Assembly (NCBI RefSeq): GCF_003932845.1
Contig: NZ_RQZH01000012.1
Span: 26,599-90,598, forward strand
DNA from: Prevotella sp. OH937_COT-195
GTDB taxonomy: Bacteria; Bacteroidota; Bacteroidia; Bacteroidales; Bacteroidaceae
Direction: 5' to 3'
Length of the DNA: 64,000 bases
The notes beneath the pieces were generated by a model. That model did not search any database, was not told the DNA's origin, and saw only the letters and a list, made by a program, of their open reading frames with translations. Made by a program: the position numbers and the translations under genes. Shown piece by piece: positions 1-8,836 of this stretch; position 1 is the stretch's first letter, and every line of letters begins with the position of its first letter.

Positions 1-389
1 TCAAGGCGTTCCCTGAACAACACCGCACTCGCCTGTCCGTTAAATTGTGTGATGACAACACTGCTTACGAAAAGCCCGCGTTCGGTAAACACTTCTTTCA
101 GTCTCAGCACGTCTTTGTTGTATGTTATGTCCAAGTCTCCGCGAACCTTATTACGTTCTATGTCTTCTGCACTGATTACGATAACGATTTCCACATCATC
201 TTTTAGTTGCATCAGCATGCGTAACTTGCTGTCAGGTCGGAAACCCGGCAACACACGGCTCGCATGGTAGTCGTCGTAAAGTTTTCCTCCAAACTCCAAG
301 TATAGTTTGTCCCCGAATTGTGCTATTCGTTCTTTTATATGCTCCGACTGAATACGGAGGTATTTCTCGTTATCAAAACCAATCTTCAT
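1..389 (-). CDS. DUF1846 family protein, N-terminal part (runs off the left edge)
   Basis: Open frame on the minus strand from an ATG at 389 to the window edge with no stop, so only about the first 129 residues are visible. It begins MKIGFDNEKYLRIQSEHI and continues with LYLEFGGKLYDDYHASRVLPG, recognised as the N-terminus of the DUF1846 (COG4868) family. The biochemical function of this family is not established. The relevant features are the early LEFGGKL stretch and a run of charged and aliphatic residues (DDVEIVIVISAEDIE). A TAnnTTTG promoter box lies about 45 bp upstream, so it probably has its own transcript. Family assignment is from recall of conserved sequence; the C-terminal two thirds cannot be assessed. 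Confidence 0.8.
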   Translation of the reverse strand, partial: MKIGFDNEKYLRIQSEHIKERIAQFGDKLYLEFGGKLYDDYHASRVLPGFRPDSKLRMLMQLKDDVEIVIVISAEDIERNKVRGDLDITYNKDVLRLKEVFTERGLFVSSVVITQFNGQASAVLFRERL

Positions 390-433
390 AAAAACAATAT
401 AATGAAAAAATGATAAGATTTGAATTCAAATCG

Positions 434-441
434 CAAAATTA
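434..441 (-). promoter_or_regulatory. Bacteroidetes -7 box for the DUF1846 gene
   Basis: Minus-strand TAATTTTG matches the Bacteroidetes -7 consensus TAnnTTTG, 45 bp before the ATG at 389. No clear -33 element was identified. Confidence 0.55.
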
Positions 442-518
442 ATAATTCTCCGCGATATTACGTTGTTAAAAATAAATAATTTGCCAAATATTTTTCATTT
501 ACCAGACAAAAACAAAGG

Positions 519-986
519 TCATTCTTCCACATCACATGATTCAAATCCCATTTCGCGAGCCTTGTCTCCGTTCATGCAAAAATACGTCACACGCCCTTCA
601 CAGCACACTTCTCCCGAAGAATTTTTAAGCACAACGTCAACAAACACAAGATTACGTTTTCTCTCAGCAATGTGCCCTCTGATTTCAAGTTGTGGCTCCG
701 TTGTCATTACGGCCTTGCGATAATGCACGTCAAGATGTGTCGTCATTCCGCTTGTCTGTAATTTACGAAATACGACCCAGCCTGCCGTTTCATCCATCAG
801 AGTTGCTATTATTCCACCATGCAACGTATTTATCCAACCTTGATAATGTTCACCGGGTTTCCAAAAACTTACCACATCGTCTCCGTCTTCCATAAAAGTC
901 ATACGCACACCTATTGGATTATCCTGACAACAGCCAAAGCAGTCATACCCTTCCCTATGTGTCCACGGATTAATAATCTTTTTCAT
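519..986 (-). CDS. PaaI-type hotdog-fold acyl-CoA thioesterase
   Basis: 155 residues from the ATG at 986; a GTG at 995 is possible but less likely. The hotdog signature is visible: LHGGIIATLMDE, with His56-Gly57-Gly58 and Asp65, the region that forms the active site in PaaI/YbgC-like thioesterases hydrolysing acyl-CoA thioesters. A CFGCCQDNPIG stretch near residue 16 is typical of the subfamily that starts with a cysteine-containing CFxCG-like motif. The end of the protein is acidic. It lies just downstream of trmN6 on the same strand with a 27-bp gap, so the two are probably cotranscribed. The substrate cannot be told from sequence. Confidence 0.82.
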   Translation of the reverse strand: MKKIINPWTHREGYDCFGCCQDNPIGVRMTFMEDGDDVVSFWKPGEHYQGWINTLHGGIIATLMDETAGWVVFRKLQTSGMTTHLDVHYRKAVMTTEPQLEIRGHIAERKRNLVFVDVVLKNSSGEVCCEGRVTYFCMNGDKAREMGFESCDVEE

Positions 987-1013
987 TAGAAACACTTTGT
1001 AACAGATTGTATT

Positions 1014-1712
1014 TTAAAATTTTATCAAAAAATCGCGAGTAATATTAACATACCATTCCGAATACACTGAAGGAGCACTGAAAATTATTCCATGTTCTTC
1101 ATTCAGTGAAGCCGGAGAGAGTGAGAATGTCATTAGCAATCTGCGCGGAGATTTGTTTGGTGTGGTACATATTGAACATTTGCGAACAAGAAAAAAACCA
1201 CTTAAAACGGCAGAGGTCTCCACTTTCGACAACGCATCAGCAGGTATTATTATAGAAAACAGTCCGTTTTTCAGCAATAAACAACGTGCGTTGCAAAACA
1301 AATCATCGAATGGTAAAGCCACGGAATGGCGTGCCAAAGTGCGTTTTGCATCAGGAGAAATCAAAGATTGTGTGAAATATGGAGGATTGCAAACTATCGA
1401 ATCATAACATTCCTTTCCGTCAAACTGTTGTAACGAAGAGCATTTAACAACCACCCTTTCGGCAAAAGGAGACAGACTGACATTCTCTTCTGCCTGCAAT
1501 GCGGCATCCGGATCTATGTCTATCGCCATCACAGAGGCATTAGGAAAACGTTGCGCCATCATAAGGGCAATAAGCCCCGTGCCTGTGCCGACATCAAGTA
1601 TATGCCTGCCGCCTGCCGCCCATGCACCAAGCAAGATTCCGTCGGTACCTACCTTCATGGCTGCTCGTTCCTGTCTGATATTAAATTGCTTGAGTGAAAA
1701 ATCGTTGCCCAC
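1014..1712 (-). CDS. trmN6: tRNA1(Val) (adenine37-N6)-methyltransferase
   Basis: 232 residues, SAM-dependent methyltransferase expected to modify A37 of tRNA1(Val) (YfiC/TrmN6 family). Visible motifs: FxLKQFNIRQERAAMKVGTDG near the N-terminus, a shared family feature; SAM-binding DVGTGTG at residues 40-46; acidic AIDIDPDA after strand 2; and catalytic NPPY at 109-112, as in N6-adenine methyltransferases. The start is a GTG at 1712; there is no in-frame ATG before Met19, which would cut the conserved N-terminus. The promoter box at 1718-1725 sits only about 6 nt from this GTG, so the mRNA may be nearly leaderless. Length fits the family. Confidence 0.9.
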   Translation of the reverse strand: MGNDFSLKQFNIRQERAAMKVGTDGILLGAWAAGGRHILDVGTGTGLIALMMAQRFPNASVMAIDIDPDAALQAEENVSLSPFAERVVVKCSSLQQFDGKECYDSIVCNPPYFTQSLISPDAKRTLARHSVALPFDDLFCNARCLLLKNGLFSIIIPADALSKVETSAVLSGFFLVRKCSICTTPNKSPRRLLMTFSLSPASLNEEHGIIFSAPSVYSEWYVNITRDFLIKF

Positions 1713-1717
1713 GACTG

Positions 1718-1725
1718 CAAAGGTA
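1718..1725 (-). promoter_or_regulatory. -7 box for trmN6, almost touching the start codon
   Basis: Minus-strand TACCTTTG. Its last base is 6 nt from the GTG start at 1712, so transcription would begin at or next to the start codon. Confidence 0.5.
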
Positions 1726-1769
1726 CGAATATTTTATAAGTTATAATCAAGAATTAGGAATTAATTTAG

Positions 1770-1777
1770 TAACTTTG
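1770..1777 (+). promoter_or_regulatory. -7 box for lon-tgt
   Basis: TAACTTTG followed by CAC, a strong match to TAnnTTTG, 29 bp before the lon ATG and divergent from the trmN6 box about 45 bp away. No heat-shock-like (CIRCE or other) element was recognised. Confidence 0.65.
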
Positions 1778-1805
1778 CACCCGATTTATACATATTAAAA
1801 AAGAA

Positions 1806-4259
1806 ATGAGCGAAAGACAAAATAATCAATTCTCTATGATTGCCGACTACGAAGGTGATGTAAAACATCTCTTTGAAGCACCGGTTGACGGCAAGATGCC
1901 CATACTTGCCACACGAAACCTTGTGCTTTTTCCGGGAGTCGTGACACCGATTCTTATCGGCAGGCAAAAAAGCAGACTGCTCGTGGAGAAACTGAAAAAA
2001 TCTCCCGACACCCTGATGGCGGTTCTTTGCCAACGAGACCCCGACATGGAAGACCCTGCGGGAAAAGATCTCTTCACATACGGAGTTGCAGCAAAGATAA
2101 TACGAGTTCTTGACATACCCGGACAAGAAGACAGAATAACTGTAATAGTGCAGAGCCTCGGGAGAATTATGCTTAAGAAAATAGTCCGTCAATCCCCCTA
2201 TCTCATCGGCGAGGTGGAGAGTGCGCCGGAAGCGATCACGCCGATAAAAGACACAGAATACAGTGCCGCAATAGAGGACATGAAACGTGCCTCGATAGAA
2301 TATATCAAGAAAAACGAAGACATACCCGACGAGGCACAATTCGCCGTGAACAATATCAGCAACGATGTCATCACGGCTAATTTCCTATGTTCAAGCCTTC
2401 CGCTCGAACTTCACGAGAAAATGATGTTGCTCGAAAAGAACAGCACCAAAGAGAGAGTGTTCGCACTGCTCAAAATTCTGTATCGCGCAACTCAACTGGA
2501 ACAAATAAAGCAGGACATAAGACTCAAGACACGCGAGGACATAGACGAGCAGCAAAGGGAATATTTCCTGCAACAGCAAATAAAGAACATCCGCGAAGAA
2601 CTCGGTAACAACGAAGGCTCTCCAGAGAGGAAAGAACTCCTTGAAGAGGCTGTGAAGAAGCAGTGGAACGAAGACGTAAAAAAAGTATTCCATAAGGAAT
2701 TGGACAAGTTGGACATGCTAAACCAGCAAAGTCCGGAATACTCAATGCAGATGAACTACCTGCAGACGATGGTCGGACTGCCATGGGGAAACTATTCGCA
2801 GGACGACCTTGACTTAAACCGTGCGCAGAAGATACTTGACCGCGACCATTACGGACTTGAAAAGGTAAAAGAACGCATTTTGGAATACATGGCCGTGCTT
2901 AGTCTCAGGGGAGATTTGAAATCGCCGATACTCTGCCTTTACGGCCCACCGGGAGTCGGTAAGACGTCTCTCGGCAAGAGCGTGGCAAAAGCCATGAAGC
3001 GAAAACATGTGAGAATGAGTCTCGGAGGACTGCATGACGAGTCTGAAATTCGAGGACACCGTCGTACATACATAGGAGCCATGCCGGGAAGAATTATCAA
3101 GAACATACAGAAAGCAGGCTCTTCAAATCCCGTTTTCATACTTGACGAGATTGACAAGATTACACAGAACACCATAAACGGCGACCCTTCGTCGGCGATG
3201 CTTGAGGTCTTAGATCCCGAACAGAACAATGCTTTCCATGATAACTATCTCGATGTGGACTATGACCTGTCGAAGGTTCTATTTATAGCAACCGCTAACG
3301 ACCTTAACACCATACCGAGACCTCTGCTCGACCGTATGGAATTAATAGAGGTGAGCGGATATACTACCGAGGAGAAGATTGAAATTGCAAAACGACATCT
3401 CATCCCGAAAGAGAAAGAAAGCACCGGTCTCGACGAAGAGAAAAAACTCGCTTTCAACAAGGCGGCAATAGAGAAGATTATCGAGCAATACACACGTGAA
3501 AGCGGTGTGCGTCAATTAGAGAAGCAAATAAACAAAGCTCTGCGCAAAATGGCTTTTATAAAGGCGCGCGAGGGCGAACTGCCATTCCTTAAAATAAGTG
3601 CAGACGAAATAGAAGGGCTGCTCGGAAAACCACCGTTCTATCGCGATATTTATCAAGGCAATGACTATGCAGGAGTTGTCACGGGGTTGGCATGGACAAG
3701 CGTGGGAGGTGAAATCCTCTTTATAGAGACAAGTCTTAGCAAGGGAAAAGGTTCTAAACTTACACTTACCGGTAACCTTGGCGATGTTATGAAAGAAAGT
3801 GCCGTACTGGCATTGGAATATGTCAAAGCCCATGCCGACGACCTTAAGATAGACTATCGCATTTTCGACAATTGGAATATTCATATCCATGTGCCGGAAG
3901 GTGCCACTCCGAAAGACGGTCCAAGTGCCGGCATAACAATAGCAACGAGTATAGCATCGGCTCTTACCCAGCGTAAAGTGCGCAAGAACACGGCAATGAC
4001 CGGCGAGATAACCCTGCGTGGAAAGGTACTTCCCGTTGGCGGAATAAAAGAGAAAATACTTGCTGCAAAACGCGCTGGAATATCAGACATACTATTGTGT
4101 AAGGACAATAAGAAAGACATCAATGAGATACCGGAAAAATATCTCAAAGGAGTATGTTTCCATTATGTGGAAAACGTGGGTGACGTATGGAACTTTGCAC
4201 TCACGGAAGAGATTGTCGCACACCCTGTAAGTTTTGATATAGAAGAGAAGAGCCTATGA
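1806..4259 (+). CDS. lon: ATP-dependent Lon protease
   Basis: 817 residues, full length for Lon, a cytoplasmic AAA+ serine protease that degrades damaged and regulatory proteins. Order: N-terminal substrate-binding domain (about 35-235, starting at [15 protein letters not shown]), a coiled helical region ([20 protein letters not shown]), the AAA+ module with Walker A GPPGVGKT at 380-387 and Walker B FILDEIDK, then the protease domain. The catalytic dyad is Ser707 in KDGPSAG and Lys750, the second lysine of GGIKEK. The ATG at 1806 follows a good promoter box. It overlaps tgt by 4 bp (ATGA), indicating translational coupling. Confidence 0.98.
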   Translation: MSERQNNQFSMIADYEGDVKHLFEAPVDGKMPILATRNLVLFPGVVTPILIGRQKSRLLVEKLKKSPDTLMAVLCQRDPDMEDPAGKDLFTYGVAAKIIRVLDIPGQEDRITVIVQSLGRIMLKKIVRQSPYLIGEVESAPEAITPIKDTEYSAAIEDMKRASIEYIKKNEDIPDEAQFAVNNISNDVITANFLCSSLPLELHEKMMLLEKNSTKERVFALLKILYRATQLEQIKQDIRLKTREDIDEQQREYFLQQQIKNIREELGNNEGSPERKELLEEAVKKQWNEDVKKVFHKELDKLDMLNQQSPEYSMQMNYLQTMVGLPWGNYSQDDLDLNRAQKILDRDHYGLEKVKERILEYMAVLSLRGDLKSPILCLYGPPGVGKTSLGKSVAKAMKRKHVRMSLGGLHDESEIRGHRRTYIGAMPGRIIKNIQKAGSSNPVFILDEIDKITQNTINGDPSSAMLEVLDPEQNNAFHDNYLDVDYDLSKVLFIATANDLNTIPRPLLDRMELIEVSGYTTEEKIEIAKRHLIPKEKESTGLDEEKKLAFNKAAIEKIIEQYTRESGVRQLEKQINKALRKMAFIKAREGELPFLKISADEIEGLLGKPPFYRDIYQGNDYAGVVTGLAWTSVGGEILFIETSLSKGKGSKLTLTGNLGDVMKESAVLALEYVKAHADDLKIDYRIFDNWNIHIHVPEGATPKDGPSAGITIATSIASALTQRKVRKNTAMTGEITLRGKVLPVGGIKEKILAAKRAGISDILLCKDNKKDINEIPEKYLKGVCFHYVENVGDVWNFALTEEIVAHPVSFDIEEKSL

Positions 4260-5383
4260 CTTTCGAACTTCAACATACAGACAATGCAAGCGATGCCCGT
4301 GCAGGAGTGATAACAACAGCACACGGAAAGATAGAAACTCCGATTTTCATGCCGGTAGGAACGGTAGGCAGTGTCAAGAGGGTTCATTTCAACGAATTGC
4401 GTCAACAAGTTGGAGCACAGATAATACTTGGCAACACATACCATCTATATCTCCGCCCGGGACTTGACACTTTGTATAAAGCCGGAGGCTTGCACAAGTT
4501 TATTTCATGGGACAGACCGATGCTTACCGACAGTGGCGGATTTCAAGTATTCTCGCTTGCCGGTATAAGGAAACTGACAGAGGAGGGCTGCATGTTTACC
4601 TCTCACATCGACGGCTCACGTCATTTCTTCACGCCCGAGAACGTAATGGATACCGAGCGAACGATAGGTGCAGACATAATAATGGCTCTTGATGAATGCC
4701 CGCCGGGCAAGAGCGACTACGAGTATGCACGCAAAAGTCTCTCCATGACACAACGATGGCTCGACCGTTGCATAAAGAGATTCAATGATACAGAACCGCG
4801 ATATGGCTATGAGCAAAGTCTTTTCCCAATAGTACAAGGTTGCACATATAAGGACTTAAGGCGCGAAGCGGCAAGATTCATCGCTGACAAAAATGCCGAC
4901 GGAAATGCAATCGGCGGTTTGGCTGTTGGCGAACCTACGGAGGTTATGTACGAAATGATTGAAGTGGTGAACGAAATTCTCCCGAAAGATAAACCGCGAT
5001 ACCTCATGGGAGTTGGCACTCCGCAGAATATTCTTGAAGGAATAGAAAGAGGTGTCGATATGTTCGATTGTGTGATGCCGACGAGAAACGGCAGAAACGC
5101 GATGCTGTTTACCTACCAAGGTACAATGAACATGAGAAACAAGAAATGGGAAAACGATTTCTCACCCATAGATCCGGACGGTTGCGATATAGACCTCATA
5201 CACACCAAGGCATATCTGCATCATTTGTTCAAAGCACAGGAATTGTTGGCCATGCAGATAGCAAGCATACACAATTTGTCTTTCTATCTAAGACTCGTGG
5301 GAGACGCACGCCGACATATCATTGCGGGAGATTTCGTGTCATGGAAGAACAGTATCGTGGAACAACTCGGGAAACGAGTTTAA
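4256..5383 (+). CDS. tgt: tRNA-guanine (queuine) transglycosylase
   Basis: 375 residues. Exchanges G34 of GUN-anticodon tRNAs for the queuosine precursor preQ1. The conserved TDSGGFQVFSL segment carries the general base Asp92, and the nucleophile Asp lies in MFDCVMPTRNGRN (about residue 271). GGLAVGEP is the substrate loop. Odd point: where most bacterial enzymes have a CxCxxC...H zinc site, this one reads DPDGCDIDLIHTKAYLHHL, with a single Cys, so the structural zinc site is probably lost. I believe Bacteroidetes relatives share this. It overlaps the end of lon by 4 bp. Confidence 0.95.
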   Translation: MTFELQHTDNASDARAGVITTAHGKIETPIFMPVGTVGSVKRVHFNELRQQVGAQIILGNTYHLYLRPGLDTLYKAGGLHKFISWDRPMLTDSGGFQVFSLAGIRKLTEEGCMFTSHIDGSRHFFTPENVMDTERTIGADIIMALDECPPGKSDYEYARKSLSMTQRWLDRCIKRFNDTEPRYGYEQSLFPIVQGCTYKDLRREAARFIADKNADGNAIGGLAVGEPTEVMYEMIEVVNEILPKDKPRYLMGVGTPQNILEGIERGVDMFDCVMPTRNGRNAMLFTYQGTMNMRNKKWENDFSPIDPDGCDIDLIHTKAYLHHLFKAQELLAMQIASIHNLSFYLRLVGDARRHIIAGDFVSWKNSIVEQLGKRV

Positions 5384-5421
5384 AAATAGTTGTATAGCGT
5401 ATTCATAATAACAACAACAAT

Positions 5422-6651
5422 TTGGAATACCACAATATAAGACGACGTAGAAGACCACTTAAAGCCATAAGGGCGGCAAGAAAGGCTTTGACACCCGTTT
5501 CAAGGACAATGAAATGGGCAGCAAGATACATGGTATGGTTGAAATATTTCAACCCAAAGCGTTATGTCAAGATACTCGACTGGTATATTATTAAGAAATT
5601 CATAGGAACCTATTTCTATGCAATAGCACTTATCATATCTATCTCCATAGTTTTCGACATAAACGAAAACCTCGCAAAATTCACACAATACCATGCTCCA
5701 TTAAAAGCAATCGTCTTTGACTATTATGTAAACTTTGTACCATATTTTGCCAATCTTTTCTCTCCGCTCTTCGTATTTATAGCCGTTATCTTCTTCACTT
5801 CCAAACTTGCAGGCAACAGCGAAATAATCTCCATGCTTGCCGCAGGTGTCAGCAAACGACGACTCATGCGCCCGTACATGATTTCAGCGGCACTGATTTC
5901 GGCTCTCACTTTCTACCTCGGCTCGTATGTCATACCCAATGGAACGGTAATTCGCCAAAATTTTGAAACACTGTACAAGAACAAAAAGAAGAACACGGCA
6001 GCCGAAAACGTTCAGATGCAGGTGGGCAAGGGAGTGATTGCATATATCCAGTTCTACGACAACAACAACAAGCGGGGATATGGTTTCTGTCTCGACAAGT
6101 TCGAGAACAAGAAACTTGTAAGTCACATGACTGCCACAGAGATACAATATGACACGATAGCAGACTCCAAATATCACTGGCACGCCACAAACTGGCGCAT
6201 CAGAGACATGAGGGGCATGCGCGAGAAAATTACCAACGGAGCAGTAATTGACACGATCTTGATGATGGAACCGACCGACCTTGTGTTTTCAAAAGGACAG
6301 CAAGAAACATTCACGAGTCCGCAACTGCGAGAATATATAAGCAAACAAATCAATCGTGGTTCGGGCAACGTTGTTCAGTATGAAGTGGAATACCACAAAC
6401 GCATAGCATCGTCGTTTGCTTCGTTCATCCTTACCACGATAGGTCTTTCGCTGTCGTCACGAAAACGAAAAGGTGGTATGGGAATGTATCTCGGAATTGG
6501 GTTGGCATTGAGTTTCGCCTACATAATGCTGCAAACAGTATCGGCAACATTCGCGATTCAGGCTAACACGCCGGCAATGCTCGCGGCATGGATTCCCAAT
6601 ATAATATTCGGAGTGATTGCATGGTTATGTTATAGGAAGGCACCGAACTGA
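5422..6651 (+). CDS. LptF/LptG-type lipopolysaccharide export permease
   Basis: About 370-409 residues. Inner-membrane permease of the LPS export complex (LptB2FG), which extracts LPS and passes it to LptC. The body begins ILDWYIIKKFIGTYFYAIAL, a typical first transmembrane helix, with further helices near residues 100-170 and three at the C-terminus around a periplasmic jellyroll-like region; KRRLMRPY matches the cytoplasmic coupling region. The start is uncertain: the frame opens at a TTG (5422) and has ATGs at 5509 and 5530. The upstream stretch is very basic (IRRRRRPLKAIRAARKAL) and looks coding, so I give the long form. LptF and LptG cannot be told apart here. lptC lies at 50.1 kb, not adjacent. 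Confidence 0.85.
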   Translation: MEYHNIRRRRRPLKAIRAARKALTPVSRTMKWAARYMVWLKYFNPKRYVKILDWYIIKKFIGTYFYAIALIISISIVFDINENLAKFTQYHAPLKAIVFDYYVNFVPYFANLFSPLFVFIAVIFFTSKLAGNSEIISMLAAGVSKRRLMRPYMISAALISALTFYLGSYVIPNGTVIRQNFETLYKNKKKNTAAENVQMQVGKGVIAYIQFYDNNNKRGYGFCLDKFENKKLVSHMTATEIQYDTIADSKYHWHATNWRIRDMRGMREKITNGAVIDTILMMEPTDLVFSKGQQETFTSPQLREYISKQINRGSGNVVQYEVEYHKRIASSFASFILTTIGLSLSSRKRKGGMGMYLGIGLALSFAYIMLQTVSATFAIQANTPAMLAAWIPNIIFGVIAWLCYRKAPN

Positions 6652-6707
6652 CGATTATGTTGCAGTATGTGATATAAGATAAAAATGAAAATAAAAGAAA
6701 CACCGAT

Positions 6708-8000
6708 ATGGAATTTTACGATTTAGACCTCAACGATAACACCCTCGACGCACTCGATGACATGAACTTCCACACCTGTACGCCCGTACAGGAGAAATGT
6801 ATCCCCGAAATCCTCGACGGACACGATGTCCTCGGAGTGGCACAAACGGGTACGGGAAAAACTGCTGCATATCTGCTCCCGATATTGAGCATGCTCGATG
6901 ACGGCGGCTTTCCACACGATGCGATAAACTGCATAGTAATGAGTCCCACACGAGAACTGGCACAACAGATAGATCAGACAATGCAGGGTTTTGCATACTA
7001 CATGCCCGAAGTGAGCAGTGTGGCTGTATATGGCGGCAATGATGGCAACCGTTACGACCAAGAGTTCAAGGGAATGAAAATGGGGGCAGATGTGATAATA
7101 GCCACACCGGGCAGGCTGAAGAGCCACATAACCATGGGGAATGTTGACCTCGGGCGCGTCTCGTTCTTCGTCCTCGACGAGGCTGACCGCATGCTTGACA
7201 TGGGATTCAGTGAAGACATCATCGCCATTGCCAAATTACTTCCCGACACCTGCCAAACGATTATGTTCTCGGCAACCATGCCAAAGAAAATAGAGGAACT
7301 GGCAAGGACGCTCCTCAAAAAACCTGTTACGGTGAAACTCGCGGTAAGCAAACCGGCAGACAAGATACAGCAGTCGGCGTATATATGCCACGAGACACAG
7401 AAAATTGACATACTGAAGCATCTTTTCAAAGGGAACAAACTTAGTCGCGTGATAATATTTTCAAGTTCAAAACTGAAAGTAAAGGATATTACACGAGACC
7501 TTAAACGCGTCGGAATAAACTGCGACGAGATGCACTCGGATCTCTCACAACAACAGCGCGATGATGTGATGTACCGCTTCAAATCAAACCAAATTGATGT
7601 TCTCGTGGCAACAGACATCGTTGCACGCGGCATAGATATAGACGATATTGCAACGGTTATAAATTTCGATGTTCCACACGACTCCGAAGACTATGTACAC
7701 CGGATTGGAAGAACGGCTCGAGCCGACCGCGACGGGGTTGCGATAACACTCGTAAGGGGCTGGGAGATAGTAGATTTTATAGAAATTGAAAGATTTCTCG
7801 GATACGAGGTTAAAAAGAACACATTGCCGGAAGGCATAGGCGAAGGACCGGAATATGTGCCGATGATAAAGAAAGGAAGACACGGCGGGAAACCGCGAAA
7901 ATACCATTCTCGAAGCGGAAAAAGCGGAAAGGGGATTCCTAAAAGAGATGGACGAAAAGGCAGAAGGACGGAAAACAAGAAGCAAAACAGACAGAATTAG
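6708..8000 (+). CDS. DEAD-box ATP-dependent RNA helicase
   Basis: 430 residues. Superfamily 2 RNA helicase with all motifs: Q motif (CTPVQEKCIPEI), motif I AQTGTGKT at 45-52, PTRELAQQ, TPGRL, DEAD at 157-160, SAT, and in domain 2 VATDIVARGIDID and HRIGRTARA. The C-terminal 45 residues form a basic, Lys/Arg/Gly-rich tail (GRHGGKPRKYHSRSGKSGKG), as in RhlE/DeaD-like proteins that act in ribosome assembly or cold adaptation. The exact subfamily is not resolved. Monocistronic by spacing. A repeat-type sequence follows the stop. Confidence 0.95.
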   Translation: MEFYDLDLNDNTLDALDDMNFHTCTPVQEKCIPEILDGHDVLGVAQTGTGKTAAYLLPILSMLDDGGFPHDAINCIVMSPTRELAQQIDQTMQGFAYYMPEVSSVAVYGGNDGNRYDQEFKGMKMGADVIIATPGRLKSHITMGNVDLGRVSFFVLDEADRMLDMGFSEDIIAIAKLLPDTCQTIMFSATMPKKIEELARTLLKKPVTVKLAVSKPADKIQQSAYICHETQKIDILKHLFKGNKLSRVIIFSSSKLKVKDITRDLKRVGINCDEMHSDLSQQQRDDVMYRFKSNQIDVLVATDIVARGIDIDDIATVINFDVPHDSEDYVHRIGRTARADRDGVAITLVRGWEIVDFIEIERFLGYEVKKNTLPEGIGEGPEYVPMIKKGRHGGKPRKYHSRSGKSGKGIPKRDGRKGRRTENKKQNRQN

Positions 8001-8010
8001 TAATCAAAAC

Positions 8011-8066
8011 CGGCGAATTTGATTATCAATATCGCCGAAATTGCATTGCAATACCGCCTAAATTGC
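8011..8066. repeat. CGCCGAAATTGC/GGCGAATTT intergenic repeat, copy 1
   Basis: Between the helicase and the FtsE-like gene. CGGCGAATTT (8011-8020) is followed by a 34-nt unit (8033-8066) beginning CGCCGAAATTGCATTGCAAT. That unit matches 60184-60217 at 31 of 34 positions. Similar words recur near 22.8 and 46.1 kb. Function unknown. Confidence 0.65.
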
Positions 8067-8107
8067 ATAACATCGGATTGTTGACTACGACTTAAAAGTA
8101 TATAGAC

Positions 8108-8815
8108 ATGCTTATAGATTATAACAAGGTAAGTATTTATCGAGACGATTTGTGCGTTCTCAAAGACATTGATTTCAATGTCGATGAGGGAGAGTTCGTG
8201 TATATAATCGGTAAAGTAGGCTCCGGCAAGAGTTCGCTTCTAAAAACATTATATTGCGAACTCGACATCGAAAGTGCTCAGAAAGCCGAGGTTCTCGGAA
8301 TAGATTTAAAAAAAATAAAGCGCAGGGAAATACCCGGATTACGCAGGGAAATGGGGATAATTTTCCAAGATTTCCAACTTCTGCATGACCGCACGGTGGA
8401 GAAAAACCTTGATTTCGTGCTGAAAGCAACAGGATGGAAATCTGCCGAACGCAAGCAGAGGATAGAAGAAGTTCTCGAGGCTGTGGGACTATCGGACAAA
8501 GCCGGAAACATGCCACACGAACTGTCCGGGGGAGAACAACAACGGACGGCCATAGCAAGGGCATTGCTCAATAATCCGAAGATTATCATTGCAGACGAAC
8601 CGACGGGCAACCTTGACCCCGAGACGGCAGGCAACATCATTTCGCTGTTGAGAGACATAAGTCTCACAGGTACTGCCATAGTGATGTCAACCCACAACAT
8701 TCCGATGCTTGACAAATTCCCGGGGATAGTTTATAGATGTTCCGAAACATCTATAAACGACATTACAAATACTTACAACAACATTGACCTCACAGAGGAA
8801 AAGGAAAGATCGTAA
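8108..8815 (+). CDS. ftsE: FtsE-like ABC transporter ATP-binding protein
   Basis: 235 residues, a single ABC ATPase domain. Walker A GKVGSGKSS at 35-43, Q-loop QDFQLLHDRTV, signature LSGGEQQRTAIARALL, Walker B IIIADEPTGNLDPET and an H-loop STHN. The DRTV and GNLDPETA sequences and the short length fit FtsE, the cytoplasmic ATPase that with FtsX activates septal peptidoglycan hydrolases during division. No ftsX is adjacent, as I recall is common in Bacteroidetes, so LolD-type export is the main alternative. 21 bp upstream of the aspartate kinase gene, so likely cotranscribed. Confidence 0.8.
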   Translation: MLIDYNKVSIYRDDLCVLKDIDFNVDEGEFVYIIGKVGSGKSSLLKTLYCELDIESAQKAEVLGIDLKKIKRREIPGLRREMGIIFQDFQLLHDRTVEKNLDFVLKATGWKSAERKQRIEEVLEAVGLSDKAGNMPHELSGGEQQRTAIARALLNNPKIIIADEPTGNLDPETAGNIISLLRDISLTGTAIVMSTHNIPMLDKFPGIVYRCSETSINDITNTYNNIDLTEEKERS

Positions 8816-8836
8816 CGTTGAAAAACAAGATATAAT

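Noticed and set aside
1761..2339. 192-residue antisense ORF over lon
   Set aside because: It is a mirror of the strong lon frame, with no conserved motif and a poor start context.
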